Shown here piece after piece: positions 10,743 to 21,723 of a stretch of 64,000 nucleotides of DNA. Source of the DNA: Peribolospora baueri. Taxonomy: Eukaryota; Basidiomycota; Peribolosporomycetes; Peribolosporales; Peribolosporaceae. The stretch is from contig JAMDHS010000041.1 in NCBI GenBank assembly GCA_029717555.1, positions 1 through 64,000 on the forward strand, in the 5' to 3' direction. The translations under genes and the position numbers were made by a program. Under the pieces are notes generated by a model. The model made no database searches and was not told the DNA's origin. It was given only the letters and a program-made list of their open reading frames with translations. Position 1 is the stretch's first letter. Each line of letters opens with the position of its first letter.

Positions 10743-12747
10743 CTAACGCCACACCCTCTCCTCTAACTTCCTCCTCTCTACCGCCCACCTCCTCACATCC
10801 TCCGTCCCGCGTCCCGCGCCCTCCTCGGTCACGTACGCGGAAACGTACCGGGCGGGAACAACCTCGAAGTAAAAGTTGCGCACGCGGACCACGTCGCTCG
10901 ACAGTCGGTTCCGGTCCGCGTTCGCGTCCGAAACGGGGGACGCGCGTTCGGACGCTGTTATGATGGAGGTGAGAGTGGACTCGGGCAAGTTTGCTCGCCA
11001 GGAAGGGAAGAGTTCGTCTGGCGCCTTCTCTTCCAGCTCCACCGCCTCCTCACCCTCCTCTCCTCCAACGTCACCACTGCGGCCTCCCCAGATCTTGTCC
11101 TTCCGGCTCACAACGATCGACCTCCCCCGTCGCCCGAGCGACGCCAGCAGCTCCGAACCTGCCCAAGCGGCCGCGAGCGAGCCCACCTTGTTGACCACGT
11201 CCCCTGAGGGCAAGATCCGGTCAGCGCCGAGTAGAACCACAGTGTCGTACTGTGTGCGCCATCGCTCGCCAAACGGCGAGGTCAGGATGGCGGCACAGAT
11301 GGCGGCATCGGTGACGAGCGACAAGCTGACCTGACGTCCGTCGCTCCGCGGGTCGGCGTTCCCCTCCCCTCGTTCAGAAGGCAAGCGACACCCTCGCACC
11401 ACCTTGCCCAAAGCATCCATGAGACGCACGCCTTCGTTCAGCGGCCTGCTCTCCGAAACCGTGATGTGAACCCGTGCGGGCAGAGGCGACTCGGAGAGCG
11501 GGTCCCACGAGGCGGAGGGGGGGAGCATGAGGCGGATGAGCCGGGAAAGGACCGCCAGAGTGGCCGAAGAGAAGGAGGTGGTAAAGATGTGCACGCCATC
11601 TGTTTCCCGACGAGAAGGAGGACTCGAAGTCGTCCCCTCCCGCGCTCGCGTCTCATCAAGAATCACTCGGATGGCGTGCTCGGCCATCCTCTCCCCTTTC
11701 ACGTTCCCTTCCTCTCTCACTTCTCGCACGGCTTCCTTGACTCGCTCGACCGCTTCCTCGGCCGTCGACGGCCCTCCATGTTCTGAAAGAGCTACGGTAA
11801 GTCCGGCTTTATCGAGGGCCGAAGAGAGCACATAAGACAGAGAGGCGGCCATCGAGGGTCGTGCAGCGACGACATGGTGCGCAACGCCCAAGAGCGTCTC
11901 CTTGAGATCAACGACACTAGCGCTGTTGTTGGCATGTGCCTCCGAGTCGCTCTCAATATGGGCCCCCTGCTCACCGGCTCTACGATCGCCCTCCTGTCGA
12001 GCGCGAAGCCATTCCTCTGCCGCCAGGACGAGTGTGGTAAGTGCGTTGTCGGCCATCTGCTGTGCCCCGCTCTCGTGGTCGTGCTTGATGTCCTCCAGCG
12101 CCCGGCTCACTCTTGAAGGAAGCCAGACGCCACGGAACCCTGTACGGTAAAACGGGATCTGCCCGGTCGACATACAGAGCAAAGAACGACGAGAAAGCAT
12201 GTAGAGGTCAAGTCACGCTCTCCTGTTCCGTCAGGCGAGCGAAAAGATGGGTGTGAATGAGAAGGAGACAGAGATGATGCACCTTGAGTACCGAAGGAAC
12301 CGCACGTGCCGACACTGGCACCACTTCCAAGCCGCGCTCACGCACGGCGCGAGTAAAGTCCTGCATATCTTCGGAGTTAACACTGAGCAGAGCAGGAACA
12401 ACCGTCCCGCTCGGTCCTCCGTGCAGAGGGCGGCCGAGGCGCACAAGATTTAGATGAGGAAGGGAAGTCGATCGACCGCCAGCCTGGTCTGACACCAGTC
12501 GGTTGAGCGTACGCTCGGCCGCTGCAAGAGCACTTTTTCCCTCGTCATCGTCCAAAATGCCTTGCTCTTCTGGTACTGCATCGTCCATCAAAGGACCGGG
12601 AGGAGTGACACCGGCGACGCACCGGAAAAGATAGATCGTGTCTGCGTCGTCCGCGTCGCCATCGTGAGACTGCGACCGGCGAGTAGGCGCTGCCCGCTCC
12701 AGAAAGAAAAGGTATGATGATCGCTGGCGCTGTGTTTGGGAGTACAT
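10743..12747 (-). CDS. Nudix-like / eIF2B-like (IF-2B family) fusion protein
   Basis: 626 residues from exons 12283-12747 and 10743-12158. The intron has a GTGCAT donor and an ACCGGGCAG acceptor, phase 0. The N-terminal ~150 residues resemble the Nudix-like half of fungal proteins annotated as eIF-2B subunit family; the start (QRQRSSYLFFLERA) and a core beta strand (TVVPALLSV) fit. The Nudix box itself is degenerate (LAAAERTLNRLV where REx2EE is expected), so catalysis is doubtful. From about residue 170 an eIF2B alpha/beta/delta-like Rossmann region begins with IKHDHESGAQQMADNAL and later has VVLLGADRILPSGDVVNKVGS and FYFEVVPARYVS, typical of the eIF2B/ribose-1,5-bisphosphate isomerase superfamily. 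The role may be metabolic rather than translational. Start chosen is the first ATG in the frame; the frame is open further upstream. It lies head-to-head with the ING gene. Confidence 0.8.
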
Positions 12748-12990
12748 GATGAGGATAGAGTCACCGCATTCTTCTGTTCGTCCTGGGTAAAACCCTAATG
12801 GAATCCGATGACTAACATACGCATTCCAAGCATCTGCGAACAAATATGTCGTTCATCTCCGCCGAGTCCGATCTCCATCCGTTACCCCGATAAGCGGAGA
12901 GTTAGGGTTAATCGCCGCCGCAGCGATCCTCTCGCGCCTTACCTACCGCCTTCCACCCTCCTTTCCCTTGGTCGCCACCACCATTCGGAA
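12748..12990. promoter_or_regulatory. Short divergent promoter region
   Basis: 243 bases separate the divergent starts of the Nudix/eIF2B-like gene and the ING gene. Both promoters must lie here. GTTAGGGTTAATC near 12900 is conspicuous but unassigned. Confidence 0.6.
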
Positions 12991-14554
12991 ATGGAGGACG
13001 CCGCGCAGCTAGCCCAGGAGTTCACTCTGAGTGAGCAGGCGATTAACATTTCCCAGTCTTGCTGCGTTTCAGTAACCGAGCGCGCTCCTTCACGCCCGCT
13101 AACTCGCCGTGATCTCGCGCGTCTGTGCATTCTTTACTGCGAAACAAAGGCTTGGATAACCTGCCCGGAGAGGTTCAGCACATCATCAAGGAGATTGAGT
13201 CAAAAGAACAAAGATCGTCAGGTTTGTGCGCGTTTTATGGGAAAGTAGCTGTTGAGGGTCCACTGGGAAACTTTTGTCAGAACTAGGGGCCGTCCGCACA
13301 TACCCTTCACCCATCCTTTTTTTTTTCCTCATGCCGCAGACATCGTCGCTCGGATAGAACAGCGCAAAGCCAACCTCGCCAAGCACATCCGCACCCATGG
13401 CGCACTTGTTGAGAACCCCAAGTCGGAGCAGCTTTCGAGCAAGCTGAAAGCGGATTATGACAAGGTGTTGAAGATCGCTGACGAAAAGGAGGCGCTCGCG
13501 ACGAGGTTATGGACTTTGGTGAGCGTACGGCTCGGATCGTTTGAGGTCGATTGTTTGGGACGCAGGTCGCCATTACGCTCATTCGATGCTGATATACTTG
13601 GACCTTTCCCAGGTTTATCGGCATCACGCTCGCCTGTGCGATGAGATGGAAAAACTCGACCCCACCATGTTGGCGCAAGCGCCTGCGTCAGGCTTCCTCA
13701 CCCCGCAACCGTCGTTGGCAGGCGTTACTGCCGCGGACCTAGCGACGCCGACCTCGACTGAAAATGGGTCGCTGAGTGAGCTTTTTTCCATACGCTGGCT
13801 GGCTCTCCTTCCCGAGGCGCCCTGCGCTCTAGCTGACTCGCGGCGGCTCTTTCCATTTGCTTCGGACCCCTCCCCGGCTCTAGAGCGCAAACACGGCTCC
13901 ATGATATCCACTCCCTTCTCTCTTTCCAGCCCTGCCTCGGGTACAACCACACCATCCGCATCTCGGCCAGGGGGCCGGACGGGACCGCAAAAAGGGTCCT
14001 CCCTTCTTGCCACTTCCACACCCATCACTGCGTTTGGCAGTTTGGCGGAAGATGGGTCCACACCTCCGTCAACGCCGAGTAGCGTGCCTTCTCGTGCGAG
14101 AAAAGGCGCAAGGGCGGGAACGGGCGCGAGGAAGAAGGAGGACGAGCAGGACGCGGGTGTGGAGACGGGCGAGCCGACCGGTGCTGAAGACGACGAGGAA
14201 CAGGACAAGACGCTGTACTGCACTTGCCAGAGGGTGTCCTTCGGAGAGGTGAGTTGGTCAGGCGAGGCGTTAGAAAGACGGTGGACGTTTGGAATATTTC
14301 GCTGACATTCGCCGTCGTTCCGTTGTATTCAGATGATTGGGTGTGACGGAGAGGATTGCCGATACGAATGGGTGAGTCGTCTCCTTCACTTCGAGGTGCA
14401 TTCCGATTTCTTTGTCGAGCTCATCCCCCTTGCTCCGGTTCTACCCCTCTTGCGCCTCCAGTTCCACCTGGGCTGTGTGGGCCTCACGAAGCCGCTCCCG
14501 CAAACGTGGTATTGCGACGAGTGCAAGGCCAAGCAGAAGCGTCGAAAGCGCTGA
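12991..14554 (+). CDS. ING-family PHD-finger protein (chromatin reader, histone acetyltransferase/deacetylase subunit)
   Basis: 316 residues in seven exons: 12991-13030, 13150-13221, 13340-13518, 13613-13775, 13884-14248, 14333-14371 and 14462-14554. The N-terminus carries the ING helix region (LDNLPGEVQHIIKEI, then ARIEQRKANLAKHIR and YRHHARLCDEMEKLD). The middle is Ser/Thr/Pro-rich and acidic. The C-terminal PHD finger has the Cys4-His-Cys3 pattern: YCTCQRVSFGEMIGCD, then FHLGCVGL and WYCDEC. ING PHD fingers bind H3K4me3 and recruit NuA4, NuA3 or Rpd3 complexes in the nucleus. Which of Yng2, Yng1 or Pho23 it corresponds to cannot be decided by eye. The last residues (KAKQKRRKR) are basic, as in ING proteins with a polybasic tail. 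Confidence 0.93.
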
Positions 14555-15095
14555 CCTCCGCGCTGGCGGAGATGGCCCCTACTGGGATTGGTAATCGGTA
14601 ATCGCTGGACGGCGAGACTCTCTTGGCGCGTTGGACGTTTGGTAGCTATCGCCTTGCTTCTCTTTATGTATTTGTATGCGGACGATGTGTGTTACGGTAC
14701 AGTCTGAAATGAGTCCAGTACCTCATCGCTGCGCGGTCCGTGGGCGTCGACCCAAGCGCCAGTCTGACGGCGTGTCCCTCTTTGTCCTTTGTCGGCCATA
14801 AGCGGCTCGAGAGTGGCAGATGATCCTCGCCCCGAGTTTGATCGGCTGCTGCGGTTCGGCGATCCTTCCATTGCGCTCTGGCTTGGCTTGGCTTGGCGAG
14901 CGTTCGGCATACAACTGGGCTCATATCGCCAATCGGTCGGCGCATCCCATCCCACCTCGGTCTTTATTCTTCTACGTCCTGCCTACTTCTCTTACTCCGC
15001 TTCCGTTCGCTCACGCTTCCATTACCCCGCCTCAACCACGTATCGCACCCCCACAACACATCCACTGGACGCCACCGCCGCGGTGATCGCTCAAG
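14555..15095. other. Intergenic region between ING and Ncs1 genes
   Basis: 3' flank of the ING gene and promoter of the downstream Ncs1 gene. The pyrimidine-rich stretch at about 14960-15060 is probably its leader. No further gene is seen. Confidence 0.5.
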
Positions 15096-16232
15096 ATGGG
15101 CAAGTCGCAGAGCAAGCTGACACCTGAGCAGTTGTCGGACCTACAGAAGAACACGTACTGTGAGCGATGGCCGTCCATGCACGTCTTCTGCTAGCAGCGG
15201 CGATGGTGGCCTCTCTTCCTGAACCGTGTCCGGTGTGGCTGACGCTTTTCTTTTGGTATGACGCTCTTAGTTGATAAGAAGGAGCTGCAGCAGTGGTGAG
15301 TGTGCTGACGTCGCCTCGTGATAGCGCTGGTGTCTGCTGACAACTCTTCAACCGTCTTCCGCCTTTCTTTCCCATTCCGTGTCAAATGCAGGTACAAGGG
15401 TTTTCTGAAAGACTGCCCCTCCGGCGTACTTGACAAGGCCGAGTTCTCGCGCATCTACAAACAGTTCTTCCCCTTCGGAGACCCTTCCCAGTTCGCCGAC
15501 TACGTGTTCAACGTGTTCGACGAGAACAAGAACGGCACAATCGACTTCAAGGAGTTCATCTGTGCTTTGAGCGTCACCAGTCGAGGGAGGTTGGATGAGA
15601 AGCTGAAATGTGAGCTTCCTGAGAGGCGAGGTTGTGCGAAGAGACCGAGTTAGTGGACGGCGTCTCAAAGCGAGTTTCGCTCACATTCACTATCTTTTCA
15701 TTTTTTCCCACTCTGCCTCCATCCCGACCGTCAGGGGCGTTCCAACTCTACGATATCGACGGCGACGGCTTCATCACGTACGACGAGATGCTGCAGATCG
15801 TCCGGTCCATCTATAAGATGACCGGTCAGATGGTCAAGCTGCCGGAGGATGAAGATACGCCGGAGAAGGTGGGCTGGGCTCTCAGTCGGATGTTGCGCAT
15901 CTTGGAGCTATCTTCTTTCCTGCCGCGCGTCTTGTGCGCATGCTCACACGTCGCCCGGCGTGCTCCTGGTCCTCTCCTCTCTGCACTTGCACTGACAGCG
16001 AGTCGATAAGATTTTCCGCATGATGGATCGGGACAAGGACGCACGGCGTGAGTAGATAGGCTGTGGCGCAGCTCATTTCTTAAAGGACTGAACTGGCTGT
16101 TCGACTGGCTAACCCTTTTCTTCTCGATGGCCCTATTCGCTCGCTCCAGTCACGTTCGACGAGTTCGAGGAAGGCTCGAAACAAGACCCTACGATCGTGC
16201 AAGCCCTGTCCTTGTATGACGGCCTCGTATGA
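15096..16232 (+). CDS. ncs1: Neuronal calcium sensor 1 / frequenin
   Basis: 190 residues, exactly the usual length of NCS-1/Frq1. Six exons: 15096-15159, 15271-15295, 15392-15609, 15735-15868, 15999-16047 and 16150-16232. The N-terminus MGKSQSKLT has the N-myristoylation Gly2. EF-hand 1 is degenerate ([12 protein letters not shown]), as is normal for the family. EF-hands 2 and 3 are complete ([13 protein letters not shown] and [13 protein letters not shown]). EF-hand 4 (DRDKDARLTFDEF) has Ala in place of the usual loop Gly. In fungi this calcium sensor activates phosphatidylinositol 4-kinase Pik1 at the Golgi and affects calcium tolerance. The 25-base second exon is easily missed by gene finders. 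Confidence 0.96.
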
Positions 16233-17503
16233 AAGCGTCGCGGACTCTACTTCTCTACGCACCATCACCCCCCTCCCCACTTCGTCCGGTCTTAAGCGAT
16301 TCTCATGTTCGATCTGCGGAATCGTGACGGCGTCAGCCTTCCCTGTTAACTCTGGCACGTGAGCCTATCCTTCCCGGCCGCCAGTACATCTTTACCCTGT
16401 CCATCTCTTTCTCGGCTGTAATGGTCTCTTTTCTCGTGTGCCTTGGTCTAGCATCCTCCGCGTCCCCCTTTCTTTTTCCCTTCCCTCCTCTCCTTCTCCC
16501 GCCTTCTCTCTTTTCCCGGCAAACTGTACCACATTAGCTTGCTTGAGGTTCTCCAGCTCGGGTTTTATGAAGAACAAGAAGACTGTGTCTGTATCCACAG
16601 TTTCCGCGTTCTCTTTCGATTTCGTTCGTCCGGGGAGCAGGAGTGGCTCGTGGACTGCTGATGGCGCGACTGTCGTTCGCGCCGCTGCTCATCGTCCAGG
16701 ATAAGGAGTGAGTGATGTCGTACACTGGTCAGCCCCTGACAGCTCTGGAACGCATGGGCGATGTGACCTTCCTTGCCACCATATATCGTCCATGCCAGGT
16801 GAACGGGCGGCTGGCCCGCCATCGTCGTCAGCATGATCGGTTGGGATCGGTGGGAACGACCAGGCCAGCCAGCTGTCCTCCTTGGACGCTTGGCTGCGCA
16901 CCAAGGTTGCCGAGGCCTCCGCGGCGCTCTGACCGGACGGCAGACTACTGCTGAACCGTCTGTCGTACTCGGGAAGTGGTAGTGATCAAAAAGGTCGACA
17001 TGCAGGCCCCCACACTCGCCCCCTCCGGCTGGCGGACACGGGCCCAGCGTCGATCGTTTCGGCCGAGAAGACGTGATCGGCGATCGGGATGAGCTCAACG
17101 TCCCGGCTCCGCGGTGCAGGTTTCTTTCTCCCCACGCGAACGCGACACCTGTCTGTCTGAGATCGACAGCAACCATGACGGCCGGTGCGGTGATTGTGAG
17201 CACGCAAGCTAGATCCGAGCCGTATAGCTGTCGGTGAGATAGATAGAGCGCGGGCTCTCGGCCGCGGCGGAGGTAGTAAGGCCGCAACGGATGGCATCGA
17301 ACGTCCCCGCGGCCGGACCATGATGCTGATCGATGACGGACACCTCTCCAAGACGGGAGGTGTGGACGGGATAAAAAGGGGGGATGTCGGTCCTTTTGCC
17401 ACTATCATCGGTTCGCCATCACCTCCCCTCTCGATCGCAGCGCTACAGCCACAGCTACTTCCGCGTCCGCGCATCTCGCTATCTATCCTCGCACGCCTCA
17501 ATA
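16233..17503. other. Intergenic interval, no gene recognised
   Basis: 3' flank of Ncs1 and upstream region of the next plus-strand gene. A pyrimidine-rich leader precedes 17504. Open frames here are short, and none shows a family signature. Confidence 0.5.
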
Positions 17504-18829
17504 ATGGCCCCCGTCGCCACCCAAGTCGCTCAGCCGCTGCCGGCCCTAGTGCCGGCGCCGTCCAAGACCGTCGTCGTCGCCGCCCCGGATCCCTCGTCGC
17601 TGCCGTTCGTGGAGGCCAAGCTGAACTACCTTGACCACAGCGTGACGGAGCCGTTCAACAATCTCTACCCGTCAGAGGGAGAAGCAAAGACCAACGTCGC
17701 GCCGGACACGCGTGTCCGTAGCATCCATAACCTCCGTGCGCTCAGTTCGGCGGAGAGGCGAACGAAGGGATACGTCACTGATTATGCCGGCTTCGAGGTC
17801 GTCGAGGGCTTTGGCGGTGTTGAAGACGTGGAGCGGGGATGGGAGGAGCAAAAGTGGGAGGATGAGGAGTGGATCAAGGAGAGGTACTACGACGACACGG
17901 CCCTGTGAGTCGTGGCGGTCTCAGCTTTAGTATCTTTTCGGCCACTCATCACTCACTCACTCACTCATCCTCCGTCTTTCGTTATCGCCGTTCGCCGCAT
18001 GTTCAGCCTCCTGAAGAAGCGTTTCGGCGCGTCGTCTACCTTTATCTTCGACCACACCGTCCGTAAGCGACCGGCGTCGGACGGATCGTCGCCGCCGGAG
18101 TCGCCGAGCAATAGGCATCCGGTCGATCAGACGCACGTGGACCAGACGGTGCGTGTCCCAAGTCGTCGTCGATCTTTCGTATGGGTTCGCTTTTCTCTCT
18201 CTCTGTTCGGCTCACTCATGATATGATATGATACGCCTTCTTGTCGACGGCACACAGGCCTGGGCGGGTCTCGAGCGTGTGCGCATCCACTTGGGCGAGG
18301 AGCTGGCGTCGCGCGTCAAGAAGGCGCGCGAGGACGGCACGGCAGCGTCTGGGACGGGCGTGCGGGCGCTGATCGTCAACGTGTGGAGACCTCTGCGCGG
18401 GCCGGTGGTGGACCACCCGCTGGCGGTAGCGGATTATCGGACGGTCGATGACGGCGATCTGGTCACCTCCAAGTTGATCTATCCGCACAGGTGAGATGTC
18501 GCGTTGACGCCATTCGCTGGACGAGGTGGAGGAGGGAGAGCTGCTGACCGACCGACCTATTCGACGTCGGACTCGCTTCGCTTCGCCTCGCTTCGCATTT
18601 TTTTCGTCGTGGCAGGACGGGAGAGACGCTTCTGATCCGCTTCAACCCCAAACACGAGTGGTACTACCTATCGAAGCAGGCGACAAATGAAGCGTTGCTG
18701 CTCAAGTGCTACGACTCGGCGAACGATGTCAAGACGCCTCATACGGCCTTTGCTCTTCCTGACACGCCGGCGGATGCGGAGCCGAGGTGGAGCATCGAAG
18801 TGAGGGCTTTGGTGATTCTCCACCAGTGA
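17504..18829 (+). CDS. CmcJ/NvfI-like family protein (hydroxylase/methyltransferase-type, putative Fe/2-oxoglutarate oxygenase)
   Basis: 329 residues in four exons: 17504-17904, 18007-18148, 18258-18490 and 18616-18829. Family landmarks are in order: LNYLDHSVTEPFNNLYPSEG near residue 45, SIHNLRAL, then STFIFDHTVRKR with the downstream HVDQT motif around residue 175. ALIVNVWRPLRGPV and LIYPHRTGETLLIRFNPKH follow, then WYYLSKQATNEALLLKCYDS and HTAFALP near the end. This matches fungal proteins named after the cephamycin CmcJ subunit and the oxygenase NvfI. HxD in HVDQ and the later His are candidate metal ligands by analogy with 2-oxoglutarate oxygenases. The substrate is unknown. No other biosynthetic gene is adjacent, so a secondary-metabolite cluster is not indicated. 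Confidence 0.9.
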
Positions 18830-20310
18830 CGCACACGACGGTCGGCAACGGCGACGGCGACGGCGCTTGCCATCTCGCTGAGTGAACCTGGCCTCGTAGA
18901 ATCTTTCCGTCCATTTTTGTTTCTTTTGCCTTTGGCTTCACTGCTCTTCCCCTCGGCGTGCGTGCCTCGTCTCTTTCTCGATCTATATCTTCTCTCGGCT
19001 CGTCGCTGTCCTTACATCCTGGTAGTCGTTAACGAATGCAGGGGAACCCGCAACCCGTCGTAAGAACTAGGTTCCAGGAACGTCGTGCGGTGTGGTGTGG
19101 TCTGATCTGATCCGAAGGAGGCGCGCAAGTCATGCGCTGGGACATGCTTGCACGCCGTTTCCCGCGCATATCCCCCCCTCCGTGTCCCGACTATGCGCAG
19201 AGTACCTACACCAACCTACGTATGGAATGGAAGGTGGATGGACGGACGGACTGGTTCCGTGGTATGCCCCGGCAACGGGGGCCTGCCTGCGTGTGTGATG
19301 GATGCCCACTGCCCACAGACCATGGACTCGCGCGGCTGGGCTGGGCGGGACGCGTCGGGGGGTTATTATTATTCTCGCTGTCGCCGTCGCCGCCGTCGAC
19401 CCGATGATGTGCTGCTGCGGCGGCGACGAGCGCGGTGGCGGGCGTGGTGCCAAATTTTGGCGGCCACTCGGCCGTGTTTCTTCTTTCTACTCGTGTTATT
19501 TTATTTTATTTTATTTCTCTTTTCCCGCTTGTCTCGCTTTCATTCCTTCCTTCCCCTCCCTTTCTAGCCTCTTCAAGGCCTAGCCCAAGTCGAGTCGCTC
19601 ACGCGCGCCCGACTTTGACTGCGCACGAGGACGTTCACTAATCTATCGGCCGTCCGCCCTTTTCTTAAAGAACATTTTCCTTCTTTTCTTTTTTTGTCGC
19701 AATGTCAAGCACAGAGGCAGATGTTCCATCTCGGCAGCGTCAGTTGACTGACTGCAGCACGGATCGGCGCCGGCCAGATCGCCCTCGCCGTCGCCGTCGC
19801 CCTCTTTCCCCCTCAGCCCGCCCCGGCTTGCTGCGAATCGACGGTGCCTGCTGCCGCCTGCCTGCCTGCCTAGGCGCCTGCCTGGCTCGCCCTGCCCCTC
19901 CGCCTGCCGGCGAGGCTCGTCGCTATCATCCATCATCATCCATCCGTCGCCAAGCATATACACTCTCCTTTCCACTTCTCCACCATCACCTCCTCGCCCG
20001 AGCAAACCCCCTCCCTCCCCCGCCCTTCACGCTCTTTGCCTTCCCATACACGCTCTTTGCCCCCCACACGCCCTTGCTCTCTGCCATCCGCCTACACCGA
20101 CTATCCTACCCGCCAGCCAGGAAAGCAAGACCCATCCTCGCTCCCACCCACACTCGTCCTCCTCGGTGCCCGCCTTCTTTCGCGAACCAGAGCTAGACGC
20201 TCCCCTTCGCACCGACTTCCAACCCTCTTCGCGCCCCTCCACGGCCTCTCCCCCTCCCTTCCTCCCCGCCTGCCGCCCCCCAGTCGCGCCGTCCGCCCTC
20301 GCCCGCCGTC
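18830..20310. other. Intergenic interval, no gene recognised
   Basis: 3' flank of the CmcJ-like gene, then a long CT-rich region up to 20310 that fits the promoter and pyrimidine-rich leader of the hydrolase gene. The open frames are Ser/Pro/Arg low complexity. Confidence 0.5.
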
Positions 20311-21723
20311 ATGCGCGCATTCGACGTGCTCACCGCCGCCGGCTCGGCGCTCGCCTTCTCCCTCGCCGTCGGCCTGCCCGCTTTCACCGGCCAGGCCTGC
20401 GCAACGTCGTCCGCGTCCGGCTGGAAGTCCCTCACCCCCATCCCCGGCTCCGATATCGTCCAGTGGCAGATCCTCTCCCCGGACGCCAAGGGCAAGGGCA
20501 AGAACGCGACGCTCACCACTTATGTCAACGCCAACTATACCAGGGAGAACATCAAGAGGGTCATCATTAACGTCCACGGAAAGGGTCGTGACGCGTTCAA
20601 CTATTGGAACCATACCAACGTCGCCCTCTCTATGGCCGCCCAGCAGACCAACAATTGGGTCGACCCCAACGCCGTACTCATCATCGCTCCTGATTTCTTG
20701 AACGGCCAGGACAAGGGTGCGTTCCCCTGGAACGCCACCGCTCCTAAGCACCAGCAGGCGTACACCCAGACGCTCATTTACAAGGGAAACTTGTGGGCCG
20801 ACGGCGATGTCAACGAGTACCCGTACACTTCCAGGGGCGTGTCCAGCTTCCAGGTGTATGACGAGTTCATCAAGCAGTTCAGCGACCCGACGCAGTGGCC
20901 CAACGTCAACACCATCGTCCTCGCCGGTCACTCTATGGGCGGCCAGTTCGTACAACGGTACGCCATGATCGGCGACGCCGCCATGAGTCCCAACACCAAG
21001 GCCTCCCTCCGTTTCATCGTCGCCAACGCCGGCTCGTACCTCTACCCGGATGAGAAGCGGCCGTTGGACGTGAGCAACTGCTCGGACTACAACCTCTACA
21101 AGTACGGCTTCAATAACTACAGCATCATCTACGGCGCCGACAAAGCCACCGACCCTCAGAACCTCTTCCAGAGGTACATCACCCGCAACATGCACTACAT
21201 GTACGGTCTCCTCGACTTTGGCCCCGGTGACCTGCGTTGTGGAGCCATGGTCCAGGGCCACTACCACCTTGAGCGTGGCGAGTACTTTATGCAGTTCCTC
21301 AACGCCCTCCCCGGCGGCTTCCCTAAGAACTCTACCATCGACTACGTCCCCAACGCGAGCCACGACGACTTTGAGATGTTCAGCAGCCAGTACGGATTGC
21401 AGAGGATGTTCTACGACAACTACGAGGGCGACGGCCAGATTCAAGAGTCCAACGCGCCCGCCGGTGTCGACAACGGCATTAACAATGGCACGGCCAACTG
21501 GTATAGCGGCGCCGGCGGCGCTCCCACCGCCACGCTCGCCCCCAGCACGGCGTCCAAGCTGGCCAAGAACGAGGCCGTGAGCTCGTCTCGCGCCGCCGCT
21601 TCCGCTTCCTCCTTGGCCAAGCACAAGAAGTCCAAGAACGGTGCAGTGTCCGGCAAGACCGGTGCCGCTGTGGCTGCCGTCGTGGGACTCGTTGGCGCCG
21701 GTATCGCCGTCGTCGTCGCCTGA
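20311..21723 (+). CDS. Secreted alpha/beta hydrolase, probably GPI-anchored
   Basis: 470 residues without introns. A signal peptide covers about residues 1-30 (LAFSLAVGLPAFTGQACA). The body has an alpha/beta-hydrolase layout: strand VIINVHGKG, an acidic stretch NAVLIIAPDFLNGQ, then the nucleophile elbow GHSMGGQFVQRYA with Ser208. A His near residue 350 (NASHDDFEMF) is a candidate for the triad. Several NxT/S sequons suit a glycoprotein. The C-terminal 60 residues are Ser/Ala-rich and end in a hydrophobic tail (GAAVAAVVGLVGAGIAVVVA), typical of a GPI attachment signal. Similar secreted hydrolases are common in fungi, but the substrate is unknown. The lack of introns and strong C-rich codon bias, unlike the intron-dense neighbours, suggest high expression. 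Confidence 0.92.
   Translation: MRAFDVLTAAGSALAFSLAVGLPAFTGQACATSSASGWKSLTPIPGSDIVQWQILSPDAKGKGKNATLTTYVNANYTRENIKRVIINVHGKGRDAFNYWNHTNVALSMAAQQTNNWVDPNAVLIIAPDFLNGQDKGAFPWNATAPKHQQAYTQTLIYKGNLWADGDVNEYPYTSRGVSSFQVYDEFIKQFSDPTQWPNVNTIVLAGHSMGGQFVQRYAMIGDAAMSPNTKASLRFIVANAGSYLYPDEKRPLDVSNCSDYNLYKYGFNNYSIIYGADKATDPQNLFQRYITRNMHYMYGLLDFGPGDLRCGAMVQGHYHLERGEYFMQFLNALPGGFPKNSTIDYVPNASHDDFEMFSSQYGLQRMFYDNYEGDGQIQESNAPAGVDNGINNGTANWYSGAGGAPTATLAPSTASKLAKNEAVSSSRAAASASSLAKHKKSKNGAVSGKTGAAVAAVVGLVGAGIAVVVA

Noticed and set aside
12748-12843. Upstream extension of the Nudix/eIF2B-like frame
   Set aside because: The extension begins with TTG, not ATG. The first ATG at 12747 also matches where the fold should begin.
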